8,028 bases of DNA, taken from assembly GCA_937875035.1 (NCBI GenBank), contig CALNCF010000412.1:1-8028 (forward strand). The letters are read 5' to 3'. Position 1 is the first letter of the stretch. Every line of letters begins with the position of its first letter. The stretch is from an uncultured Sphingobacteriaceae bacterium (GTDB lineage Bacteria > Bacteroidota > Bacteroidia > Sphingobacteriales > Sphingobacteriaceae). The notes beneath the pieces were generated by a model, which had not been told where the DNA came from, did not search any database, and was given only the letters and a program-made list of their open reading frames with translations. Position numbers and translations under genes: made by a program. Below are positions 1 to 6,041 of this stretch, piece by piece.

Positions 1-1994
1 CCGATCGTTCCCGAATTAGTCGTGATATTGCCGTTGATATTGACGTTGGCCGTGCTGGTAAAGTTGAGCGCACCGGCTGCTGCCGTGGTCATCGAGAGGT
101 TATCCATGGTGAGCTGTGAAGTGCCGCTCAGGTTTTGACTGAACGCACCTGTCCCGGTGTTCACATCGAAATCGGCCAGAGTCTTTCCGTTGATCTGCGG
201 GAATACGTTTGCCGATAAGCGATAGGTGCTTCCTGTTTCAAACTTCACGACGTTCGATGCTGAAAAATAATTCGCCCCGGTCTTGTCGTTCAGCACTGAA
301 CCAGCTTCGAAGACCACGCCTCCGGCTGCGCCTGTGCCGAATGGGGTAGAGGTGGCGGTCAGGCCGGTGTTGCCATTGAACACGGATCCTGATTTAAAGC
401 GGATGGTACCTGCGCCATTCCCCCTGAACTGGTGCGAGGCGTTCCCGCCCAGCGATAACTGTCCGTAGATTTCGGCTGTGGCGCCTGTCATCATTTCGAG
501 GGTGATCACCCCGGATCCGGAGCTGATGTTCAGGTGTGATCCTTCTTCGATCAGCAGGTCGTGCCCGTCTTTTCCCTTGATCTTAATACTCTTCGCGGCA
601 TTCGAAAGTGTTCCGGTGAGGTTGATGGTGGTATTGTTGTTCAGCTCCAGCCTCCCGATGCCATTGCCGTTATTGTCGTTGTCTACGCCCACAATGTTCA
701 GTGTGGTGCCGGTGTTGAACACGAGCTCATCCTGGTCGGTCTTGTTATTGCGTGTGGGCTTCCAGTTGCTTGCCGTGTTCCAGCTTCCGCCGTTCGCACC
801 TTTCCAGTAGTATACCTTGGAAGCGATCGGGTAAGCAGGGGTCGAGAAGCTAAAGGGTACAATGGCTTCACCATTTGCCATGGTGATGTTATTCTGACTG
901 AGCGAGAATGTAATGCTTGCCGGCGGGTTTCCTCCGAACTGTGTGGGCGTGTTCACCACGCAGAAGAAATATACCGTCTGGTTGGTAATGGTATAGTTCG
1001 CGTTGAACTGGATCACTCCATTATTCCCGTTACCGGTAACGAGCTGTGTGTTGTCGCCGGTAGTGGTATAGCTGCTGTCGGTAGAAACGAAGAGGCGGTA
1101 CGAGCTAAAGATATTTCCCAGCTGTGTGTTGTCGGCCTGTATATTGAACTGGCTGATCTTGACCGATCCTGTGGCTTTTACAGAGAATCCCATGATGGCC
1201 AGGTTTGTCTGCTCTTCTGTCAAGCGTCCGTTCAGCACACCCTCAAATACCTGGCTCACCGTGATCTGCGGTGGTGCAGGCAAGCCCATCATATCGAACT
1301 GGAAACGGTTAGGGTGTGTGCCTGTGGTTTGGTTCGTGGCTTGCAGGGCCATGTAAATATCATTGCTTCCGCTGTTGAAATAGGTCGCATCGTTCAGTGT
1401 TCCGCCACGCTGCGTTACTGCCATTCCGTTCCCGGTATCAACGAACATTTTCCACTGGTTGCTTGCCGAGCGTGTGATGCGGATGGTATAGGTCTGGCCG
1501 TGGCTGATATTATAAGAGATCATGGTGGAGGGGGAGCTGCCATTGTCTTTCTTCATCAGCTTGATGGCGCTTCCTTCGTGAGCAATGAAATAGCCTCTTG
1601 CCGTTACCGGGTCTGTCTGGTTGGCTGCAATCCAGAATCTCCATGCGTTTTGCTCTGCCGCCAGAACTACGCCCGGTGTGGAAGGATTGTCAGAGCCGTT
1701 GTCGCGGTACACGATCCCCCATGAATATTCACGGGTATTGAGCGTGGTACCGCTACCGTACTGCAGGTATATGTAGGAGGGCACATTGCCTGTATTTCCT
1801 CTTAAAGAGTAGGCTCCTTCGAGTGGACTGGAACTTGATACGTTGAATGCCGACGAGGTATTCAGCCAGGCCGGGTCTGCGGTAATGTTCCCGTCATTAA
1901 AATCATCAATGATGTATTGAGCTTTTGCAGACAGTGTGACAAAGATCAAAACAGCGAGAGCGAGGATCTTTGTCAGATAGATCTTGTTATTCAT
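1..1994 (-). CDS. Large secreted surface protein, N-terminal 664 codons (C-terminus beyond left edge)
   Basis: Reading from the ATG at 1994 down to base 1 gives 664 codons with no stop, so the gene is partial. Residues 1-25 are a signal peptide: Lys near the N-terminus, a hydrophobic stretch, then AKA before Gln26. Residues 27-240 begin 'IIDDFNDG' and look like the concanavalin/LamG-like jelly-roll domain seen at the start of many Bacteroidota extracellular proteins. Residues 240-385 are a beta-rich Ig-like region ('GFSVKATGSVKI', 'YRLFVSTDSSY'). Residues 394-411 carry 'YYWKGANGGSWN...NW', a signature common in Bacteroidota surface and adhesin-like proteins. From about 425 onward the sequence is Gly/Asn/Thr-rich with beta-helix-like repeats (IRFKSGSVFN at 531, VVFEAGSVLN at 560, VKFETGSTYR at 583). 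The likely role is cell-surface adhesion or matrix; the substrate is unknown. Export by type IX secretion is inferred from the family, since the C-terminal sorting domain is not visible. No Shine-Dalgarno precedes the ATG. Confidence 0.85.
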   Translation of the reverse strand, partial: MNNKIYLTKILALAVLIFVTLSAKAQYIIDDFNDGNITADPAWLNTSSAFNVSSSSPLEGAYSLRGNTGNVPSYIYLQYGSGTTLNTREYSWGIVYRDNGSDNPSTPGVVLAAEQNAWRFWIAANQTDPVTARGYFIAHEGSAIKLMKKDNGSSPSTMISYNISHGQTYTIRITRSASNQWKMFVDTGNGMAVTQRGGTLNDATYFNSGSNDIYMALQATNQTTGTHPNRFQFDMMGLPAPPQITVSQVFEGVLNGRLTEEQTNLAIMGFSVKATGSVKISQFNIQADNTQLGNIFSSYRLFVSTDSSYTTTGDNTQLVTGNGNNGVIQFNANYTITNQTVYFFCVVNTPTQFGGNPPASITFSLSQNNITMANGEAIVPFSFSTPAYPIASKVYYWKGANGGSWNTASNWKPTRNNKTDQDELVFNTGTTLNIVGVDNDNNGNGIGRLELNNNTTINLTGTLSNAAKSIKIKGKDGHDLLIEEGSHLNISSGSGVITLEMMTGATAEIYGQLSLGGNASHQFRGNGAGTIRFKSGSVFNGNTGLTATSTPFGTGAAGGVVFEAGSVLNDKTGANYFSASNVVKFETGSTYRLSANVFPQINGKTLADFDVNTGTGAFSQNLSGTSQLTMDNLSMTTAAAGALNFTSTANVNINGNITTNSGTI

Positions 1995-2021
1995 TTGGTC
2001 GAAAATTTTAAACCGATGTTG

Positions 2022-2069
2022 TTGAACAGGAGCATATTGTTCAAATGCCGGACCAAAACAGGCCTGTTC
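2022..2069 (-). repeat. Cluster of AACAGG inverted repeats in the surface protein leader
   Basis: Three nested symmetric elements lie between the candidate promoter and the surface-protein start. AACAGGCCTGTT at 2057-2068 is a perfect 12-base palindrome. TTGAACA (2022-2028) and TGTTCAA (2038-2044) are perfect 7-base arms separated by 9 bases. GAACAGG (2024-2030) also pairs with CCTGTTC (2063-2069). The arrangement could be an operator with repeated half-sites, or alternative RNA hairpins in the 5' leader. Strand is given for the gene it would regulate. No function has been shown. Confidence 0.4.
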
Positions 2070-2081
2070 TTTACACGACTA

Positions 2082-2089
2082 CAAAAGTA
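2082..2089 (-). promoter_or_regulatory. Candidate -7 promoter element for the surface protein gene
   Basis: On the minus strand this reads TACTTTTG, an exact match to the Bacteroidota -7 consensus TAnnTTTG. It lies about 90 bases upstream of the surface-protein ATG at 1994, implying a leader of roughly 75-80 nt. No TTG/TTTG -33 element is visible at the usual 19-23 base spacing, so recognition may need an activator or the match may be by chance. Confidence 0.4.
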
Positions 2090-2173
2090 CACTTTTTGAC
2101 AGATACGCCGGCACGCGTCTTTCCGTTTTTGGGAATACAGATTTATTTCCGGGCGGCGTCTTCCGGCAGGTTC

Positions 2174-3454
2174 CTATTCGTTGGTTCCCGCGTGTAAATC
2201 CTTTACAGAACCGAAGCCGATCACGTCTTTTAGTATAGAATGTTCTTCGAGCTCGGATGCTTTCCGTATTTTATCTTTCCCGAACTGATCTTTGATGTTG
2301 TAAACGACTTTGCGGAGCCTGTTCTTTTTCACATCATTCCCGAATAATTCATATTGTACGAGCTCGGCAGATACAAAGCGGGTGATGCCCAGGCTGATCA
2401 TGGTCATATTGGTGTTGATGAGGGGCTCGCAACGCTGGTTTTCTTCGAAACGTTTCATCCGCAGCCTGAGCAGATGCAGGAGTTGTATGCCATCCTGTAC
2501 AGGGCTTTGCATGATGATATTCTCTTTCCAGCTGTAATCTCCTTCATATTTAATGAAGATGCTGATTTCCGTGCAAAGGAGATCTTGTGTTACCAATCTT
2601 TTTTCCAGGGTCATGCAGAGGGAGAGCAGCAGGCTCTCGAGGTACGAAAGAGAACGGCGGTTCTGCGCGGAGATGGAGCGCATGACCGACATGCCCTGGT
2701 ACTCCTGTGTTTTCATGTCTACCTCCGCGAAATTGAGGCGGTAGTGCCAGTACAGGCCGACCACGCTTTTACAGGCGCGCTGCAGCTTTTCTGCGGAAGT
2801 ATGCCGCAGGTCGAGAGGGGTGTTGATGCCGGCGTTTTCCAGGCGGGTCGCCATGTTTCTGGCAATGCCGGGCAACTGGGTCAGCTTGATCCCGGATAAG
2901 ACCTGGTCGATATTGGCCGGGGAGATGGTCATCAGTCCGTCGCGTTTCTGCAGGCCGGAAGCCAGCTTGGCGAGGAAAGCATTAGGCGCGATGCCGATGG
3001 AACATTTGAGCCAGTCGCCCACTTCGTTGCGGATATCGGCTTTGATCTTCCGGGCGACCTCTTCCGGATCTTTGTAGATCAGCCGGTAATTGTGGAGGTT
3101 GACAACGGCTTCGTCGATGCTTTTGGGGATCACATCCTCCGAATATTTTTTCAGCACCCGGATCATCCGGACATGAAATTCGCGGTAGCGGGCAGGATGG
3201 GTCTCCAGGGGAACGAGGTCGGGACAAAGCCTGATGGCCTCATCCAGGCGCATGCCTGTTCTTACTCCTTTTTCTTTCGCTTCTACCGAAGGCGCGATCA
3301 CGCAGCCGTACTTCCCGGTATATACGCATACGCCTACGGGACGGCCTCGCAGCCAGTAGTTTTCCTGTTGCTCGCAACTGGCAAAAAAACTGTTCATATC
3401 CACAAATAATACATACGGCTCTAACCGTTGCTTCAGTCCATTCGCATTCATCAT
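2174..3454 (-). CDS. Y-family translesion DNA polymerase (DinB/UmuC-type)
   Basis: A 426-residue template-dependent polymerase that copies past damaged bases in the cytoplasm. Domains in order: palm/fingers from about 13 with 'FVDMNSFFASCEQQ' (first metal-binding Asp19, probable steric-gate Phe24) and 'KSIDE' (Asp114, Glu115), so all three metal ligands are present; a thumb with a helix-hairpin-helix at about 191-216 ('LTQLPGIARNM'); a little-finger DNA-binding domain at about 250-362; and a C-terminal tail. The tail holds QYELF at 367-371, a good match to the QxxLF sliding-clamp-binding motif, then about 55 basic residues, some helical-looking. The CEQQ and 'APSVEAK' wording differs from classical Pol IV, so this looks like a UmuC/DinB-related subgroup rather than E. 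coli-type DinB; no symbol is assigned. There is no umuD-, imuA- or dnaE2-like partner next to it. Two ATGs in tandem (3454 and 3451) both fit; AGGGA lies just upstream. Confidence 0.93.
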   Translation of the reverse strand: MMNANGLKQRLEPYVLFVDMNSFFASCEQQENYWLRGRPVGVCVYTGKYGCVIAPSVEAKEKGVRTGMRLDEAIRLCPDLVPLETHPARYREFHVRMIRVLKKYSEDVIPKSIDEAVVNLHNYRLIYKDPEEVARKIKADIRNEVGDWLKCSIGIAPNAFLAKLASGLQKRDGLMTISPANIDQVLSGIKLTQLPGIARNMATRLENAGINTPLDLRHTSAEKLQRACKSVVGLYWHYRLNFAEVDMKTQEYQGMSVMRSISAQNRRSLSYLESLLLSLCMTLEKRLVTQDLLCTEISIFIKYEGDYSWKENIIMQSPVQDGIQLLHLLRLRMKRFEENQRCEPLINTNMTMISLGITRFVSAELVQYELFGNDVKKNRLRKVVYNIKDQFGKDKIRKASELEEHSILKDVIGFGSVKDLHAGTNE

Positions 3455-3477
3455 ATTCCCTGTTTTCCGCAGGTATC

Positions 3478-3510
3478 CAAAGGTATTAAAATGCTTATAT
3501 TTTTAGCAAA
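3478..3510 (-). promoter_or_regulatory. Candidate promoter for the Y-family polymerase gene
   Basis: The minus strand shows TTTG (3507-3510), a 21-base spacer, then TACCTTTG (3478-3485). The second element matches the Bacteroidota -7 consensus TAnnTTTG exactly, and the spacing is within the usual range for the -33/-7 pair. Transcription would start only about 15-20 nt before the ATG at 3454, leaving a short leader that contains AGGGA. I see no clear LexA-type operator overlapping it. Confidence 0.55.
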
Positions 3511-3634
3511 TTAGTTTACAGGGGTAGCATGCACCTGGTTCAGTGAAAAATAATACGGGGTTTTCCGCTTCAAAAGAATATAATATTTATAAAAAGCAGG
3601 GAATGATGAGCAGCCTGGCCTGTTTCCGCCTCTT

Positions 3635-3667
3635 TTTGGTTTTTTGAGGGGATAATGAATATCTTCG
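3635..3667 (+). promoter_or_regulatory. Candidate promoter for the pilus/secretion operon
   Basis: TTTG (3635-3638), a 21-base spacer, then TATCTTCG (3660-3667), one mismatch from the Bacteroidota -7 consensus TAnnTTTG. The spacing equals that of the divergent polymerase promoter. It would give a leader of about 25 nt before the pseudopilin ATG at 3700. The -7 mismatch and the T-rich surroundings make this a moderate call. Confidence 0.4.
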
Positions 3668-3699
3668 GAGCTGGATTTTTGTGATGTTATAACTAAACT

Positions 3700-4104
3700 A
3701 TGAAAAGAAGACTACCCGCCTTTACCCTCACGGAAGTACTCGTTGTACTGGTCATTATCGGAATACTGGTGCTGCTGGCCCTGCCTAACTTATTACCTCT
3801 TATTACCAAGGCCAAAAGCACGGAAGCGAAGATCCAGCTGGAGCATGTGTATACGCTGGAGAAAACTCATTTCTTCGAAAAATCCCGGTATACATCCGAT
3901 TTGCAGACGCTTGGATTTGTGCAGGAAAAACTTTCTACCGAATCGGAATCAGGGGGAGCGAATTACCGGATCGAGATCGTGAATTCATCCCAGACTACGT
4001 TTACTGCCCGTGCCACTGCGGTGGTCGACTTTAATGGTAACGGTATATTCAATGTATGGGAAATCGACCAGGATAAGAACCTGCGTGAAGTGACGGGTGA
4101 TTAA
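3700..4104 (+). CDS. gspG: GspG-like type IV pseudopilin
   Basis: A 134-residue prepilin, the size expected of a major T2SS pseudopilin. The leader is short and basic (MKRRLPA), followed by mature 'FTLTEVLVVLVIIGILVLLALP': Phe at +1, Glu12 of the precursor at the essential +5 position, and one membrane helix of about 20 residues that also forms the fibre core. The residue before the cut is Ala7, not the usual Gly. After the N-terminal helix comes a globular part without Cys. Residues 110-121 read DFNGNGIFNVWE, matching an EF-hand-type calcium loop (acidic/Asn at 1, 3, 5, Gly 6, hydrophobic 8, Glu 12). Calcium binding near the C-terminus is known for GspG proteins, though their loop is usually built differently. 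It is the first gene of the operon, with the peptidase that should process it starting 5 bases later. A minor pilin of a type IV pilus is the main alternative. Confidence 0.88.
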   Translation: MKRRLPAFTLTEVLVVLVIIGILVLLALPNLLPLITKAKSTEAKIQLEHVYTLEKTHFFEKSRYTSDLQTLGFVQEKLSTESESGGANYRIEIVNSSQTTFTARATAVVDFNGNGIFNVWEIDQDKNLREVTGD

Positions 4105-4109
4105 GGAAT

Positions 4110-4625
4110 ATGTGGCTACTCTGTATTTTCTTTGCCGGGCTGCTGGTTGTGGTAACGATCCAGGATTTCCGTTCCAGGGCTGTCAGCTGGGTACTTTTTC
4201 CACTGATGCATGTAAGCGTTGCCTGTATAGCTGTTCCGGATACAGGGGTATACCCTTGGCTTCATTCTTCAGGAATTAACCTGCTGCTGATCGCCATACA
4301 GGGGCTGCTGCTCTTTGCCTGGTTCTCGCTGAAGGACCGTAAGATGGTGAACCTGACGAAAGCGCACCTGGGCTGGGGAGATATTTTGTTCATTGCCGTA
4401 CCGGCGATGTTCTTTTCTCCGCTTTATTTTTTGTTCTATTATGTACTGAGCTTGGTTGTTGCCTTACTATGCGGACTGTGGATACTCAGAAAGGAATATG
4501 CGGAACGTTCGATACCGCTTGCAGGAATACAAGCGGCTGTACTGTTCTTGTTTTTTGTTTTAGACATGATGTCTGATCATTTTAATTTTCGTAACGACAA
4601 CTGGATCCTAACCCTGATCGCATGA
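4110..4625 (+). CDS. Prepilin peptidase, A24 family, short form without methylase domain
   Basis: A 171-residue, very hydrophobic inner-membrane protein with about five or six predicted helices. It has the two aspartates of the A24 aspartic peptidases: Asp19 in 'IQDFRSRAVSW' and Asp91 in the GxGD motif (GWGD, 88-91). It would cut the leader of the pseudopilin encoded just upstream at the cytoplasmic face of the membrane. PilD/GspO-type enzymes are about 270-290 residues and also carry an N-terminal Cys-containing domain linked to N-methylation. That part is absent, so this is closer in size to the CpaA/TadV or archaeal short peptidases. AAGGA immediately precedes the ATG. Its TGA overlaps the next ATG (ATGA, 4622-4625), which suggests translational coupling to the ATPase gene. 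Confidence 0.82.
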   Translation: MWLLCIFFAGLLVVVTIQDFRSRAVSWVLFPLMHVSVACIAVPDTGVYPWLHSSGINLLLIAIQGLLLFAWFSLKDRKMVNLTKAHLGWGDILFIAVPAMFFSPLYFLFYYVLSLVVALLCGLWILRKEYAERSIPLAGIQAAVLFLFFVLDMMSDHFNFRNDNWILTLIA

Positions 4626-6040
4626 CCCAAGCTACCGAAACCGATACCTTTTATACCGGACTGCTCACGGCGGAACAGGCCTGGCATTACCGGATCTTTC
4701 CTGTAGCGGTACAGGATGAGCTGCTGGTATTTTATACAGACGGAGCTGAGGATGCGGGTGATGAGCTGGAGATGATCTTTGGGAAGAAGGTATTGTTGCA
4801 ACAACGACCGCAGGAGCAGATGCAGGCCTTGCTGCAACGTTATTATAAACGTGAGCTCAGCGATTCGCGGGTAAAGAGCCTGACCTATACCGGTGATGCC
4901 GACAGCTTTTTGCATATCCTGATATCGGAAGCGCGGCACCTGAAGAGCAGTGATATTCATATTGAAACCTATGAAGACAGCTGCCGTGTAAGGATTCGTA
5001 TCGACGGGATGATGGTAGAGCGTTATCACTTGGATAAGGCCGAATACCCTGCTCTTGTCAACAAGATCAAGATCCTTTCTAACCTCGATATTGCGGAGAA
5101 ACGTTTGCCGCAGGATGGCCGGATATTCTTTAAGGATGGAGAGAACCAGTTCGATATCCGGGTTTCGGTATTGCCTACCCTGCATGGTGAAAAGGTTGTG
5201 CTGCGTTTGCTTAGCAATGACGCGACCGATATCGACATTCAGCGCCTGGGCTTTTCGACCTTCGACCTCGACAATTACCTGGAGGGGGTGAAAAGACCCA
5301 ATGGCATCCTGCTGATCAGCGGGCCTACGGGTTCGGGTAAAACCACGACCTTATATGCTACCCTGAAATTACTGAACAAAGCTACACGCAATATTCTGAC
5401 CATTGAAGACCCTATTGAGTATACCCTGAAAGGGATCAACCAGGTGCAATTGAAAGAGAGCATCGGGCTCAGCTTTGCCAGTGCGCTGAGAACGTTCCTG
5501 CGACAGGACCCGGATGTGATCATGGTCGGGGAGATCCGCGACCCGGAAACCGCCAATATGGCGATCCGTGCTGCGCTTACCGGTCACCTGGTCTTGTCTA
5601 CCATCCATACTAATTCGGCCTGGGGAACGGTGTCGCGACTGGTGGATATGGGGATTCCGCCCTTCCTGATTTCCAATACGCTGAACACCACGGTGGCGCA
5701 GCGCCTGGTACGTTTGCTTTGTCCTGCCTGTAAAGAAAAGAAGGCTTTTCACAAGGATCTGTACCCGAAGCAATTCCGCCCTTTCCGTGATATTGAATTC
5801 CATTACGTTCCTTCGGGCTGTGACCAGTGTTACGGAACAGGCTATCGCGGCAGAAAAGCAGTATACGAAGTGATCCCGGTGGATGTGGTGCTGGCGGATA
5901 AAATAAAGATAGGCGTTTACGATGTGAATGATGATCTTCGTGAACGCGGCATTCATACCCTGACCGAAAATGCCTTTGAGCTATTTGAACAAGGTCAGAC
6001 CTCCCTGGAGGAAATTTACCCATTACTATTTAATTTTTAA
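4622..6040 (+). CDS. gspE: GspE/PilB-type secretion/pilus assembly ATPase
   Basis: A 472-residue hexameric ATPase that powers pseudopilus extension from the cytoplasmic face of the inner membrane. Residues 10-75 form a short MshEN/GspE-N-like domain that should dock to a GspL- or PilM-type partner. The catalytic core has, in order: Walker A GPTGSGKT (234-241), Asp box 'TIEDPIEY' (260-267), Walker B 'DPDVIMVGEIRD' (296-307) and His box 'GHLVLSTIHTNSA' (321-333). The zinc-binding tetracysteine motif typical of GspE/PilB, and absent from PilT retraction ATPases, is complete: C367xxC370 and C400xxC403. All key residues are present, so it should be active. The length is at the short end for GspE (about 500) and well below PilB (about 570), with the saving in the N-terminal part. 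The start overlaps the peptidase stop and has no clear Shine-Dalgarno, consistent with coupling. No PilT-like gene is in view, favouring a secretion-type system. Confidence 0.95.
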   Translation: MTQATETDTFYTGLLTAEQAWHYRIFPVAVQDELLVFYTDGAEDAGDELEMIFGKKVLLQQRPQEQMQALLQRYYKRELSDSRVKSLTYTGDADSFLHILISEARHLKSSDIHIETYEDSCRVRIRIDGMMVERYHLDKAEYPALVNKIKILSNLDIAEKRLPQDGRIFFKDGENQFDIRVSVLPTLHGEKVVLRLLSNDATDIDIQRLGFSTFDLDNYLEGVKRPNGILLISGPTGSGKTTTLYATLKLLNKATRNILTIEDPIEYTLKGINQVQLKESIGLSFASALRTFLRQDPDVIMVGEIRDPETANMAIRAALTGHLVLSTIHTNSAWGTVSRLVDMGIPPFLISNTLNTTVAQRLVRLLCPACKEKKAFHKDLYPKQFRPFRDIEFHYVPSGCDQCYGTGYRGRKAVYEVIPVDVVLADKIKIGVYDVNDDLRERGIHTLTENAFELFEQGQTSLEEIYPLLFNF

Positions 6041-6041
6041 T

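Larger units (their letters stand above)
3455..3699. other. Divergent intergenic promoter region
   Basis: These 245 bases separate the start codons of the polymerase gene (minus) and the secretion operon (plus). The region is AT-richer than its flanks, especially 3571-3595. It holds one candidate promoter toward each side. No open frame with a plausible start, tRNA or hairpin with a T-run was seen in it. Confidence 0.7.

Noticed and set aside
561..1724. Long plus-strand open frame of 387 codons opposite the surface protein gene
   Set aside because: It is antisense to a continuous 664-codon frame with a signal peptide and recognisable surface-protein domains. Its own translation is Cys/Val/Arg-rich without any familiar motif. 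Stop-poor antisense frames are common opposite Gly/Asn/Thr-rich genes.
1917..2099. Small plus-strand frame of 60 codons over the surface gene start and leader
   Set aside because: It overlaps the signal-peptide region and the inverted-repeat leader, has no ribosome binding site and resembles nothing known.
2103..2118. ACGC...GCGT short inverted repeat after the polymerase gene as a terminator
   Set aside because: The stem is only 4 base pairs and no T-run follows on the minus strand, so a rho-independent terminator cannot be supported.
2354..2899. Plus-strand frame of 181 codons inside the polymerase gene
   Set aside because: It is the shadow of a gene with complete Y-family motifs on the other strand, and it has no motif or promoter of its own.
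3674..3681. GATTTTTG as an alternative -7 element for the operon
   Set aside because: It has one mismatch to TAnnTTTG, and the nearest upstream TTTG is 27 bases away, too far for a -33/-7 pair; the 3660-3667 element fits better.
5369..5956. Minus-strand frame of 195 codons inside gspE
   Set aside because: It lies entirely within the Walker A to zinc-motif region of a conserved ATPase, and its translation shows no recognisable domain.
5970..6041. Upstream ATG that would extend the secretin by 24 residues
   Set aside because: It would overlap the end of gspE by 71 bases and put a basic, non-hydrophobic stretch ahead of a clear signal peptide. The ATG at 6042 fits better.
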